Positions 1 to 12,374 are shown, counted from the first letter of the stretch. The stretch is 64,000 bases of DNA from Zeugodacus cucurbitae (GCF_028554725.1 NC_071671.1:52226001-52290000), one strand, 5' to 3'. A program made the numbers and translations. Notes: generated by a model not told the origin, from the sequence alone.

Positions 1-240
1 TAATGATAATCTCAGCTTCATTTGCCGTCGCTTGAAGCGATGAAATCAAATAAAAAATTATATTTAAAGCAATGCATTTATTAAGTGAACAGCAACGTTT
101 AACGAACGATTTATAAAACGTCAGAAGCATAAGCGCACTTAAGCCCAGCCAACAATTCTTCGCTTACACAGTTAAATCTAATAATAACAGTAACTTATTG
201 CTGTTGGTCATCCTAGCAGCCGTCGTCAGTCATCTTCGCA

Positions 241-411
241 ATGACCGACTTAGAACGCAGAAGACTGCTAATGCTGGGCGGCGCTGGTGTGTGCAAAAGC
301 TCCATCATCAAACGTTTCTTCTTCAAGACATGCACAGACAAAAATCGCGCCACAGTTGAGGATCTCATTAATCGCGAATATGATTGGGGTGGTGTTATAG
401 TTTATTTGTAA
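241..411 (+). pseudogene. Ras-like small GTPase, exon 1 copy (left arm)
   Basis: An ATG-started reading frame of about 56 codons resembles the N-terminus of an insect Ras-family GTPase: a hydrophobic strand, a P-loop at residues 13-21 and a switch I-like TVEDL at 38-42. The P-loop reads GGAGVCKSS, so the glycine just before the catalytic lysine (Ras Gly15) is cysteine. After GG at residues 50-51 this copy diverges from its right-arm twin (Trp for Leu at 49) and reaches a stop at about 409-411; a GTAAGT donor-like site overlaps it at about 407. No later GTPase exon is seen in the left arm, where the DNA carrying the right-arm ECSAKE exon is missing. I read this as a stranded first exon. Confidence 0.6.
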
Positions 412-1640
412 GTGATTGACGTAGAAATCGTGAATGGTTTATTTAGTATCTTTACAATATTTACAGGAACAATTTTGAGTTACTAATGTATTGATATGAA
501 TAGGTTCGTCAATAGTTTAGTAGCTTTTAAAAGTATGTTGATAAGAAAGTAGTCTCTCTCTCTCTCTTCAGTATTCAGGCAACCAACTTTCGCTATTTTG
601 CAAAGACTATAGTCATCGAGACCGATACGGAGCATTTCAGAGCTGATGAGAGATTTTCGTTTAACCAGTCGGAAAATTTATATTCCCAATCTAAATTTAA
701 TTAACTAATTGCAGTTTGAGCTTCTTTCTTTTTCTTAATTTAGTTTTCTTACCACAGCAATGCTATAAAAATTTAAAGAGAACTGAGACACTCTGCTTCC
801 TATAATACTCGCATGTTTCTTCGACTTTATTGACGAGCTGTTGCATTTTGCTTCAATATATTAGTTACTTAATGGCTTAACTTGCAGCAATTGTCTTGGC
901 TTAGTATACACTTACTGTGTCTGTATGCGTATGTGCATCTGTATGTCGATGTATCAGGTTTCACCGGCAGAAAATCGTTAAGCCATCAAAGAAACATATG
1001 CTGTGAAGTAAAATGGAGAGCGAGCACGCATATTATTGCTGATTGAATTTGTTGGTGATTTTTTTGTTTTCTATTTCAATGTTGTTGATTTTGTTTTTGT
1101 ATCGTAAGTTTTTGTCTGGTATGCTCTGAGGGATTAAGCTATGCCTATGTACATCTAATGCTTCAACTATTCACTGCCGTGGAAACAAGGAATACTTACC
1201 TAATTACGTGTATAGAAGTCAAACAGATACAAGAAAACACAACCAACAACAACAACAACATACACATTCCCGTATATACATTCACGTTTGTTTCGCCCCG
1301 TTGCGCTCTGCCGCAAATTCGTAGACACATAGATTTAGATATATATATACATACATACATGTAGATACTGTCGCACAGATACACACACTTTCACTTGGCA
1401 GATAATTAACGACAAAAAATTTTGTCTGCAAACATCTTTCAAATGACATGCTCGACTCGGAATATTTATATAGCGCACAGACACACACATACATATACAT
1501 ATGTATGTATATACAGAAGCACTTGCTGTTAGTTGACAAAGTTTTCTGGTAGATGTTGGCAACAATCGGTTGCACCTACTGGGCGTAAATGGTATTTAGT
1601 CTTTAATAATATGTATATATATCACACCCATAGTTGACTT
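412..1640. other. Non-coding DNA of inverted-duplication block 1
   Basis: AT-rich intron or intergenic DNA duplicated in the right arm (60350-59425 and 51340-51120). It holds a short (CT)n run near 552-569, an AAC run near 1238-1260 and ATACATAC-type runs near 1345-1360 and 1480-1515. The errantivirus entered the right-arm partner of about position 1360. No gene is recognised. Confidence 0.6.
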
Positions 1641-2390
1641 AGTAAGTAAGTCTATGCACGTAGATGTTTTAAGTTAATTTGTAAAGTTAAGATGACGCTG
1701 GAGACAAAATAAATAACTTTAAAAAGTTTTTGTAAATGTTTACAAGTCAGTGTGATCATTTTCGTATATTACTTCGATTTTAGTAAAAATAAACAAGTTA
1801 AACAAATTTTCTCAGGAAAAAAGTAAAAATTTTAGAACAATTTAAAGAGACAACTTTGATATACTTACAGCATGCTGCTTTCGGTATTCAAACACATTTG
1901 TCATTACTTTCTAACCTGTGTAAGAGACGAAGGTTTTATAACTTTTTCTTATCCCTTTAAGATATTGTTGGTTTCCTTGAGTTGTTAATAAACGTCTGCA
2001 CACGTCCATTGAGATTTATTATTGTCCATTTTTTCTCCCTAAGTTTCAAACATCCCAATAAATGTATCTTGAAACTTTTTATGATTTTGAGCAACATTTT
2101 AGAAGATTTAACACAATACTTATTTACACCCTTGAAAGATGTTTGCTTTACTCCTCGCCAACTTAAAATTGTGGGGTTGTCATACTTTGTAAGATTTTGC
2201 GGGCATTTTACATAAAATATCGACCTTGATAACAGCTTTCTTTTTATATTTTTATATTTGTATTTTTTCATCATTATTCCGCCATTTCATTAATGTAAAT
2301 TCGATACCACATATGAGTAACATAAGAACCATCGAATTCTAATTAATGAAATTAAGTGAAAAGTACGAAAACCCAGATAATATATATACA
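1641..2390. other. Left-arm-only AT-rich segment, no recognised content
   Basis: The right arm lacks this segment between 51120 and about 50900. A minus-strand open frame of about 100 codons (2274-1957) exists but is lysine- and asparagine-rich, resembles nothing I know and is probably chance. Confidence 0.4.
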
Positions 2391-2499
2391 TACACTTAAG
2401 TATGTAATATATGTGCAATTTTTATAGATTTCCCATTAAATATATGTGTATATGGTATCTGTCACGGTATTTCGGATTGTCAGTGATGAGCGAGCGTAA

Positions 2500-2729
2500 T
2501 GCGGGTGGACAATTAAATTTGGTAACCGATTTCAATATAATTGTGGTAGTGTTTAGCCCGACACAACAGCGATTTCCTGTGATTTGTTAAATATTCGTAA
2601 CCTCAAACTGTAGCTGACATTTGTTAGTGTTGTTGGTTGAGTATTTGTGTGAAAGCTTCAGCTGGGGTAAAGGGTCTTTAATTTCACAAGAATTCCGTTG
2701 ACACACAATAATAATGCCGCACAATAATG
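2500..2729 (+). other. Candidate 5' UTR and short start exon (M-P-H-N-N)
   Basis: A stretch well conserved in both arms (right partner about 50870-50640) ends in an ATG followed by four codons (ATG at 2715) and then a consensus donor GTAAGT at 2730. In the right arm the five codons are kept but GTAAGT reads GTAATT followed by a small insertion, so the donor is damaged there. This could be the first coding exon of the gene whose last exons lie at 19598-20479, but the codon phases do not fit directly without another exon. Inference only. Confidence 0.3.
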
Positions 2730-2984
2730 TAAGTATTAGCCTTTCTATAGGAAATTTCGAATATTACGACACATATAATTGCATAAGAAGCTCTAAATAT
2801 ACGAGCTCGTAATTTTGTTTATTGTTTTAAATTTGTGATGACCGAAAATTTCATAAGCTAAATGTTTGCAATAACAATTATACTTAATATAAGTGAATTA
2901 TATACCTGCTATCTGTCTGGAACATACATTAGGGATGTTGTAAATGTATTCTAAAATAATTATTTTAATTTCAATTAGAATACT

Positions 2985-3058
2985 GATAGAGGTAGAAATA
3001 GAGATAGAGATAGAGGTAGAAATATAGTGATAGTGATAAAGATAGAGATAGAGATAGC
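2985..3058. repeat. Microsatellite, GATAGA-type hexamer
   Basis: Imperfect tandem GATAGA/GGTAGA units. The right-arm partner region (about 50330-50370) has a shorter run of TATC/CATC units, so the array expanded or contracted after duplication. Confidence 0.75.
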
Positions 3059-3369
3059 ATAATTTGGTTTCCCAAAATAACATTGAGAATGCCGATAATT
3101 CTAAGCATTTATGGACTCATTTAAAGTTAAGATGATGAGAAATATGAAATTTCCTAGAAATTCAAGATTACTTTCGACACATTGATTTCCATCTGTGGAA
3201 TCCATCCCTAATGTATCCAGGACGACATCATCAACTAAAAGGCATTAAAATAACAGCTGTTTGACACAACTCGTAAGATTTTCCATCTGAGGAATAAGAA
3301 AAAAATATACAAAAACTTTATAGCAACTGAAATGTGAGTTGCTTAGTTATTTTTATTTGCGTTTTTATT

Positions 3370-3440
3370 TATGACACACTATGCTATGCTATGTTCTGCT
3401 ATGTCATACTAGGCTGTGCTATGCTCATATATGTTCTACT
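3370..3440. repeat. Short CTATG-type tandem repeat
   Basis: Repeated TATGCTATG/CTATGTT units. The partner at about 50025-50055 in the right arm keeps fewer units. The surrounding 3450-3890 is duplicated non-coding DNA. Confidence 0.6.
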
Positions 3441-3889
3441 ATTTTATTTCGCTTTCAGACCAATTTCGGATCTCCACATCCACTACTACCACAGTAGTCG
3501 TCCTCTCTTTTATTGTTTGCTTCACTGGAACTTATGTAATCTTGGCATTGTAGGACTTTTCATTTCTTCCGAGGGGTGCATTTTAATCATCTCTTTACGT
3601 CGAACTTACATTGGCATTCATTTTATTATAGGCATCCATATGCCACAAATTGTTGACATGTGAAAGTGCTTTGATTTATGGGACACTTTTCAACCACATT
3701 CGTTTCTAGTCCAGGCCCCTACTGCTTACCGTCTGGTGTTTTCCCGCCGTCTGGCTTTTCGCTATTTATTCACCGCAAATGGCATGTTATGCTAGTTCGT
3801 GCCTCATTGGCGTAGTCTCGCTCGATTTGCCGCTTCGCTTGTTGAATTGACCATCTGACACTTAATTCGCATTGATTCGGCAAAACTTC

Positions 3890-4640
3890 GTGCCCACAAA
3901 ACGAATTTTATTGGCATTAACATACAATTGCTGTTATTTGTATTTTCAGTTGCTTGTTAAAATTTATGTTACGATTACTACGTTTCAATTCAGAACTCTA
4001 GATCGGCTGAGGGATGCTTGAGTTCAGATAATGTGAACTAGTTGATCTCTGAGTTGTAACTTACATCTCGGTTGCCGCTTAATTTCCCATGTGGTCTGAT
4101 GTCAGGAAAGCGGAGACCACATTAGCATGATACGACAAAAGTAAGCAATTCAAAGCTTAATTCATTCACCGTCGTTTTCATTGATTTGTGACCTCCAGCA
4201 TTGTCTTGATTGAGATCTTGCACGGAACACGGTTTAAACAGTGTAGTCGGATACCAAAATAATCAAAGTCTCTCTGTCTAATACGTTCTTTTGATAATAT
4301 TAGAGTTTAAACTATTTTGGACTTAATTCTCGAGCTCAGTTAAGGACATTTGAACTGTACCGGTTGTACTGTTGAAGATATAATTAATTAATTTGTGTTG
4401 TGGAATATATGTAATTGCATACGAATTCAGAGGATCAGATCTTACCGATGCAGTTAATAAGACCCTATTGGATTAACTAGTATCCTACTGATTACCCATG
4501 ACTTTGTTAGTACGCACTACTTCATTTTACTGTTTAGTGAGGTGAGATTCACCTGTTCCATAGATTGTTCCAAAAATGGTGATAATATTGATATATGAGC
4601 TTGCTGAACATTATTAAAAGAAACAAAGTTTTTTAGCAAA
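3890..4640. other. Left-arm-only segment, nothing recognised
   Basis: The right arm jumps from the partner of 3890 (about 49540) to the partner of about 4650 without this roughly 750 bp. No coding frame, terminal repeat or known element is visible. Confidence 0.4.
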
Positions 4641-4750
4641 GGTTGCATATATGGTACAGAATAAAAACAAAAGTATGCCAAATGATATGGTCTCAAATTG
4701 GTTTCATTGTTTTTTTTTTTGGAATTTAATCCGACTGCATAGTAGGACCC

Positions 4751-5775
4751 TTTTACACTCTCGCAACAAAGTTGCTAGCAACAAGGTTGCTAAAGAGAGT
4801 ATCAAAGTTTTGTTCACATAACGTTTGTTTGTAACACCCAAAACTAAACAAGTTAGATATAGGGTTATATATACCAAAGTGATCAGGGTGAAGAGTGGAG
4901 TTCAAATCCGAATGTCTGTCCGTCCGTCCGTCCGTCTGTGCAAGCTGTAACTTGAGTAAAAATTAAGATATCTTGATGAAACTTGGCACACTTATTTCTT
5001 GGCACCATAGGAAGGTTGCTTTGGACAGCAAAATCGGATCACTGCCACGCCCACAAAATGGCGAAAACCGAAAACACATAAAGTGCCATAACTAAGCCAT
5101 AAATAAAGCTATGGAAATAAAATTTGGTATGAAGGATCGCACTATGAAGGGGCATATTTGGATGTAATCTATTGGGGGAAGTGGGCGTGGCCCTGCCCCC
5201 AAATAGGTTTTTTGTACATATCCTGCAAACCAATCGAGCTATATAAACCAAACTTTCTGCAGTCGTTTTTTTAGCCACTTCTTAACACAGTCCAAAAATG
5301 AGAGAAATCAGATAATAACCACGCCCACCTCCCATACAAAGGTTAGGTTGAAAATGACTAAAAGTGGGTTAACTCACTAAAAACGTCAGAAACACTAAAT
5401 TTCACATAAGAAATGGCAGATGGAAGCTGCACTCAGATTTTTTTACAAAATGGAAAATGGGCGTGGCGTCGCTCACTTATGGGTCAAAAACCATATCTCA
5501 GGAACTACTCCACCGATTTCAATGAAACTTCGTTTGTAATAGTTTCCTTACCTCCCAATAATATGTTGTGAAAATTGGCCAAATCGGTTCACAACCACGC
5601 CTACTTCCTATATACCAGAACTTTGAAGTGGATCTGAATCGTTTACATTACCATATATAAAGTAAGCACTAGTGAAGATATCGGTGCAGAGCTTTGCACA
5701 AATACTATGTTTATAGTGTGGCAGCCCCATTCTAAAAATCGCCGAAATCGGACCACAGGTTTTTAAGGCCCTCCA
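4751..5775 (+). repeat. Dispersed 1.1 kb repeat, copy A (3'-truncated)
   Basis: It starts with the family's terminal motif (TTTACACTCTCGCAA, one change from consensus), followed by a hairpin, the lead-in to the CCGTCC tetramer run (4918-4937), several CCACGCCCAC boxes, and the conserved phrases shared with copies B, C and F. It stops after TTTTTAAGGCCC, missing the distal part with the second terminal inverted repeat. It sits where the right arm has about 13.7 kb of unique DNA. Non-coding; frames inside it are shared repeat artefacts. Confidence 0.85.
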
Positions 5776-8599
5776 CAGCGTTCTAACTGTCAGTTATTGC
5801 GCTGTAATTGGTTGTACTAATGCTCGACAGTTCGATGAGTGGCGCGAATTTATAACCTTGATATTAAAGCGTGATATTAAAAAGTGAGAAAGGGGGAGAC
5901 ATTTTGGTGTTCAAAGAATGCTATTTTGTCGGTGAGGCACGGGGGTTTTCAGTATTTCCTGCTTGGAGGCGAAAATGTATTTTATGCTTGGCTGAGTTTG
6001 TGTTTTTTGGTCGGACATTTGATTTTGGAAAAATTTCTCTCAAGTTTTACTTTGTTTATTGCTTTTTTTTTTGGATTTTTGCTTTTAATATTTTTTTGTT
6101 TTATGATTTCTTTATTTTTTTTTCATACAATGCATTAGTCGGCGCAAACATATCAAATGCTCAAGTTGAAGCATACTCTTTCAGATGTTTCAACTTTTGG
6201 TTGTACATTGGTATGGGGTTGTTATATTTTTCCTCTTTCCTTCTCTCTTACTACTTTCGAATGTCACAGGCGCGCACTTCTTCAGAAGTAGAACTGTTCC
6301 TTTGTATCATTTTAACTGTGTTTTTCGGTATTTTTGGTGTTTTTGTTTGTTCGATTTTTATTTTTCTACATTCTTTCTTTATCACAATTTTATTATTTTC
6401 ATAATTTCGTCTAGCACACCGCGGCTTATTTTTACATTTATTTACTGTTTCTGTTGATTTTCGCGACAAAGTTGCCTCATTAAATTTTTCCGGCGTGGAT
6501 GTTGTAGAGTTGTGTAAATCGCAGGCAATTACAATTTGTGCAATTAACAGAAGATTACACTTTGATGCCTTGTTGAGTTTTATAACAATTCTACACATTT
6601 TATTTGTATTGCCCTATTTAGCTATTTGCCTTGGAATCCGCTGGGAATTCGAAATTTACTTATCGATTTGGCTCCTCTTTTTACAAATTGTGACTTCTTA
6701 TTTTTTAAGTTAATAAATACCATCAAGTACTTGAGTTCTTGCTTGCGTTTTATGTATTTTAATTAGTTGACACAGTTAACCTTAAGGATATTCCAATGTT
6801 CCAATGCAAAACTCGTGGTATATTTCCATTATTATTATATTTATTATATATGTTACTATTTTGAATATTATTAAATTTGTTTAAGAGAAACATTCAAATT
6901 AATTTGGTATTTTTTCATATTACTTATGAATAATAGAAAATCGACGTAATAAAATCATGAAACGCGCAAACATGAGGGCGCCATGGCACATGAGAGTGGA
7001 TTTAAAAAAAAAACTGAGAAGAAAACATAAAATAGAGTTAACAATGAACAAACACGAACACCCAGGTCGAATTTCATGTACCCACACAATTATACATACA
7101 TTCATTCATGCGTATGTGTCTGTAAGGTGTTGTGTTTCGCATGTTTTACATGGCAACGGCGCCAATGCATACACAAAAAGGGAACATGAATATGAAAAAA
7201 ATATGAATATTGAAAGAGGATGACACATGTTAAAAATATATAATCCTACATACATGTGTGAGGTGTCTGTGATGTTTGAAAGTGTTTAAATTTTGTGGGA
7301 GCCGCTTTCGGCACGTGTTTGCATAGATAGACTCTTTTACTACCAGCACACAGACAAATGCACCATTTCTATGAAAACATAAGTATGAGTGAATATATAG
7401 GTATATGTATGTGTATGTGTGTGTTTGTTAGTATAAATCCGTATGAAAATACGTCACATGCATCACTAGATTTCAGACAAGCAGTCAGTCAAGTGAATTC
7501 ACGATGTGCCGGAAAAAAAGAGGAATGGAACAGAAACAAAAATGCGGAAAGCGGTAATCAAACCGAGTGATAAAATGTTTGTGGTGAAGAAACCATAGAA
7601 TATATATTAGATAAAGTGTAAAATGCTAAAGCTTTATGAGTTTCAGTGCTCTTCTGAACAGTGTGTTTGTGTTAAATTCTTAAATGCTATCACAGTATTT
7701 CTAAATTTCTTTTTCACAATGTTTTCATCTTGTTGACTATTTACATATATTATTTAACAGAGTGTTTTGTTGGGATTTCAACTATATTTAATTTTGGCTT
7801 TATTTTAGTTTTAAGACTCTACTTGTATAAGATGAAAAAAAAACAAAACTAAATTTGTAAATGTTTAAATCAAATTATTCTTGTATACAAGTTTAGACAC
7901 AAGCACGCACTACATCAGCCCACACCTCGAATTTAATGGGTTCATTGAAATGAAATAAACTTATTTTGGGTGAAATACGGAAATAGCTTTTTATTAAACT
8001 TAAATCAATTTATAAAAGAAGGAAAATTATTTCTGTCAAACTTCAAAGTGAGACGAAAAAATTAAGCGGAAAAAAAATTTACGCGTCGGAAATGCACCTT
8101 AAACGGTATTCAAATGAACAAATTGTGTGAGGTGGAACATAAATGTTCACTCATCCTTCCACTTACAAATTCCAATTCGCCTTTGAGCGCCACATAAAAT
8201 TCAATTTATATATGTAGAAATAATACTTTGACAACACATACTTTAACTTTACTTTAACGAAAATACGCCCTACACCACTAAACCGAACGAAAAAAAGACT
8301 GAACGAAGCGCCAGACCGCTACGCTTGCGTTCGAGTGTGTTCTATAATTTCATTCTGGACGGTGACGTGATACATACCACTTCGTGCGCATGAATAAATT
8401 TCATTTCAAATAATTAGCTTTTATTGTATTTTTGAACTATTCATATTTTATTATTTGTCGAATAAAGTTCAATTTCATTTTGAAAGTATTGAAGTTAAGT
8501 ATTAAAAGTATTGTTTTTTTTTTTTAAACGGAATACAAAGAAGAATGCAGTGTAAGCTCCAGGAATAAAGGACTCGCAGCAGAGGGAAAATTACATATA
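5776..8599. other. Duplicated non-coding block 4 and left-only flank
   Basis: From about 6050 to 7900 this is the partner of 35720-33270 in the right arm. The bases at 7225-7262 contain the empty target site of the mariner found at 33645-34941. Overlapping T-rich frames at 5871-6460 show phenylalanine-rich translations with no family resemblance. A (GT)n-like run lies at about 7400-7425. 7900-8599 is left-only and shows nothing recognised. Confidence 0.6.
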
Positions 8600-9700
8600 T
8601 TTATACTCTCGCAACAAAGTTGCTACGAGAGTATTATAGTTTTGTCCACATAACGGATGTCCGTCTGTCCGTCCGTCCGTCCGTGTAAGCTGTAACTTGA
8701 GTAAAAATCTTCTTAATTCTTCTATCTTAATGAAACTTGGAACACGTATTTCTTGGCACCATAAGAAGGTTAAGTTCGAAAATGGGCGTAATCGGACCAC
8801 TACCACGCCCACAAAATGGCGAAAACCGAAAACACATAAAGTGTCATAACTAAGCCATAAATAAAGCTATTGAAATAAAATTTAGCATGAAGGATCGCAC
8901 TATGAAGGGGCATATTTGGATGTAACTTTTTTGGGGAAGTGGGCGTGGTTTCGCCCCCTACTAAGTTTTTTGTACATATCTCGCAAACCAATTAAGATAT
9001 ATAAACCAATCTTTCTGCAATCGGTTCTCTTACGTACGTCACCCTACATCATGAAAATAGTTGAAATCGGATAATAACCACGCCCACCTCCCATACAAAG
9101 GTTAGGTTGAAAATTACTAAAAGTGCGTTATCTCACTAATGAAAAACGTCAGAAACACTTAATTTCACATAAGAAATTGCAAATGGAAGCTGCACTGAAA
9201 TTTTTTTACAAAATTGAAAATAGGCGTGGCGTCGCCCACTTATGGGTCAAAAACCATATCTCAGAAACTACTCGACCGATTTCAATGAAACTTGGTTTGT
9301 AATAGTTTCCTTACATCCCAATGATATGTTGTGAAACAAGCCAAATCGCTTTACAACCACGCCTACTTCCTACATACCAGAACTTTGAAGACGATCTGAA
9401 TCGTTTACTTTACAATATATAAAGTAAGCACTAGTGAAGATATCGGTGCAGAACTTTGCATAAATACAATGTTTATAGTGTGACAGCCCCATCGGTTTTT
9501 AAGGCCCCATATATCGAACACAAGGACCTCGGTGCTTCTAACCTAATATTATGGTTTCCAACTTTCAATGGACTTTATACAATATATATGACGCATATAT
9601 GGGTAAAATTGTGTATTATATAATATAAATAAAGTTAAATAAATAAATTGCGAGAGTATAAAATGTTCGGTTACACCCGAACTTATCCCTTCCTTACTTG
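8600..9700 (+). repeat. Dispersed 1.1 kb repeat, copy B (full length)
   Basis: This is the best full-length copy. The 5' end TTTATACTCTCGCAA (8600-8614) is the exact inverted complement of TTGCGAGAGTATAAA (9648-9662). The 5' end folds into a hairpin (ATACTCTCG pairing with CGAGAGTAT, with an inner GCAAC/GTTGC). Beyond the 3' inverted repeat the element carries a second hairpin (GTTCGG/CCGAAC type) and ends in CCTTCCTTACTTG. Inside are CCGTCC tetramers and five or more CCACGCCCAC or GGGCGTGG boxes. It has no protein-coding capacity. This copy is absent from the right arm. Confidence 0.88.
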
Positions 9701-9849
9701 TTTTAAATTATTTGATTATTGGTGGAATAGGTAATGAAAACTTTTGAGCTTTTGTGTGCAAACTAAAAATAAATTAATATTTTTTTAAATTTTATTTTCA
9801 ATCTGTATTTTTTAAATATCTGTAAGTGTCTTATATCTCATGTATGTAT

Positions 9850-10570
9850 GTATGTGATTGGCGTTCAACCGTTTAGCCGGTTATAGCCGAATCGATGAGA
9901 GCGCGCCACTCCTCTCTTTTCTTCGCAGTTCGTTGCCAGCTGGAGATTCCAAGTGTAACCAGGACGCTCTCCACTTGGTCCCTCCAACGGAGTGGAGGCC
10001 TTCCCCTTCCTCGGCTTCCTCCGGCGGGTACTGCATCGAACACTTTCAGAGCTGGAGTGTTTTAGTGTCGTTTTAGTGTCGTCGCATCTGATGTTGACAT
10101 CGTCCAAGCTTCTGCACCATAAAGCAGGACGGGAATGATAAGCGACTTGTAGAGTTTGATTTTGGTTCGTCGAGAGAGGACTTTACTGTTCAATTGCCTA
10201 CTCACTCCAAAGTAGCACCTGTTGGCAAGAGTGATTCTGCGCTGGATTTCGAGGCTGATATTGTTGCTGCTGTTGATACTGGTTCCCAGGTATACGAAAT
10301 TATCTACAACTTCGAAGTAATGACTGTCAACAGTGGCAGTCTGTTTTCTCTTCGCTGCGAGACGGCATTCCTCTTCGTACCAGCTGTGTTGTTGACTTTT
10401 CCGAAAGCCAATGGTTTCGGTTGCAGCGGTACGAAGTGAGTTTGATATGCCGTCCCAAAGTTCCCTTATACCGAGATGCTGATGAGTGCTCTCAGAGAGC
10501 AGGAGTGCAAGTCGAGTAGAGTATTTTGTGGCTGTCTATTGCGTTTGCAGCTTTTCGACGGCGAACCTTC
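9850..10570 (-). pseudogene. Non-LTR retrotransposon 3' part (RT thumb and C-terminal tail)
   Basis: On the minus strand, downstream of the endonuclease fragment, translation gives the conserved C-terminal half of a non-LTR polymerase: a VYLGTSIN-type segment, an EIQRRI helix, LSRRTKIKLYKSLIIPVLLYG, then, after a stop, PAGGSRGRGRPPLRW. These follow the RT catalytic core in full elements. Here they join directly to the region after the endonuclease (about 10360), so the core with the FADD-type active site is missing. Frameshifts and stops are present. The 3' end abuts a CATA-type tandem run at about 9840-9855. The family resembles RTE-like elements; clade assignment is uncertain. Confidence 0.75.
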
Positions 10571-10571
10571 C

Positions 10572-11340
10572 TTATGTTTGTTGCTGGGCGTTCTTTGCTA
10601 CACAGAGGCCGGTGCGTATCTTCGCTGCAACCAGATAATGGTCCGAGTCTATATTTGGCCCTCGGAGCGCACGCACGTCTAAAACACTGGAGACATGTCT
10701 TCCGTCTATCACAACGTGATCGATTTGGTTACGCGTGTTTCTGGTACTACAGACGACCATATTTCGGGCCCCAGCGAAGTCGATCAGCCTCAGGCCGTTT
10801 GGCGATGTTTCGTCATGGAGACTGAATTTTCCGACTGTTGTGCCAAAGACACCTTCTTTACCCACCCTGGCGTTAAAATCGCCAAGCACGATTTTGACAT
10901 CGTGGCGGGGGCAGCGCCCATAGGTGCGTTCTAGGCGCTCATAGAAAGCGTATTTGGTCACATCGTCCTTCTCTTTCGTTGGGGCGTGGGCGCAAATAAG
11001 CGATATGTTGAAGAACCTCGCTTTTATGCGGATTGTGGCTAGACGTTCATCCACCGGGGTGAATGCCAGGACTCGGCAACGGAGTCTCTCTCCCACCTCA
11101 AATACAACACCAAATTTGCGCTCCTTTATATGGCCGCTGTAGTAGATTTCACAAGGACCCACCTTCTTCCGTCCTTGTCCCGTCCATCGCACTTCTTGGA
11201 TGGCGCTGATGTCAGCCTTTAGTCGTATGAGGACATCAACCAGCTGGGCAGAGGCACCTTCACAAGTAAGGGTCCGGGCATTCCAGGTGCATGCCCTTAA
11301 GTTATTATCCTTAAAACGTTTGCAGGGGTCGTCATCAAAA
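10572..11340 (-). pseudogene. Non-LTR retrotransposon apurinic-type endonuclease domain
   Basis: A long minus-strand frame runs from about 11340 to the stop at 10572. It contains the expected AP-endonuclease order: TWNARTL near the start, IQEVRW (metal-binding Glu), a GDFNARVG motif (catalytic Asp/Asn), an IDHVVID segment and SDHYLV with the catalytic Asp-His. This nicks target DNA to prime reverse transcription in LINE-like elements; related insect genes are often labelled craniofacial development protein 2-like. The domain looks intact, but the RT core is deleted just downstream, so the element cannot retrotranspose by itself. Known from family resemblance; the frame start is not resolved because the 5' end is truncated. 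Confidence 0.82.
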
Positions 11341-11344
11341 GGGG

Positions 11345-12374
11345 GTTTGTCTCATCCGAGGCTTTCTTTTTCGATTTTTCATTGGTACTTTAGCTCGCCT
11401 TCAAACGGATGTTTGTTAGCTACCCAGAGGATACTTGGTCTGAAACCGAAAGTCGAAAGCTGCTTGAATCATGTGGAGAAGAATCGTTTCTGGCCACTCC
11501 CAAGTGAATGACAATCAAAAACTTTCCTCGCTTACGTGAACTTCTACACATGATCCCATCCTCCTTCTTATATCTCATAGTATTAAAAAAAGATTCGAGT
11601 TCGACTTGATATGTCCTGATTTTAAATATTCTCTTCAAATGCTAGTTGAAACTAGTTTAATTATATCTTTGATTCCTTTTTGTTAAGTTTTACAGTTTTT
11701 TTTTTACAGTTTTGTATTTCGATTTGACAGAGTTCAACGAAATTTCCACATATGGCGCCCACGATATGTTGAATTTCACTAATTTGTCTAACTTGTTTGT
11801 CTAACCTGCTCTTACATAGGGTAAGAAAGCGGGCTAGACAATTTTCGGGGTCCTACAATATACAAATATTAATTTATACTATAAACCAGTGGACTGTATG
11901 ACCGGTCTTCACCGTATATGATTCTTGGCAATTGAAATTTTCCTTTCTGCGATTTATTATTTTTACATAATTTTTCCCATAGATCACGTTCGAAATTCAA
12001 AGCATTAAAGTGGCAAATATAATTGAGAAATTGCACAATGATTGCTCAAACTATGAGCATATAAAACCAAACTATTTTCATTTATATATTATACATATAA
12101 TGTATTTATATTTATATTATATTGCCAATTTAAGCGAAAAGTTTATCAGTTCGACGAAATTCGGTGTTCAGCTTAACTTTTTCGTTTTACCATACAGTTA
12201 TCTTGCATTCCCTAACTGCAAGGCAGTTACAAGCTGACTGAATGAAAACAAAATTTTAATGTATTTGGGAAAATTGTTTGCTCTTTTTGTATGTTATTTA
12301 TATGTGTATGTGGGTCTATCAGTTGTTAAATATTTCCATATAAAATGTTTAATAATTATAAATATTAACAAAAA
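11345..12374. other. Left-only spacer, then start of block 5
   Basis: AT-rich. 12270-12370 matches 32010-31950 of the right arm. Nothing else is recognised. Confidence 0.5.

Noticed and set aside
1957..2274. 105-codon minus-strand open frame
   Set aside because: Lysine- and asparagine-rich translation in AT-rich DNA, no motif, absent from the other arm; likely chance.
5871..6457. Overlapping phenylalanine-rich frames up to 177 codons
   Set aside because: They arise from T-rich DNA; the right-arm partner does not keep the frame.
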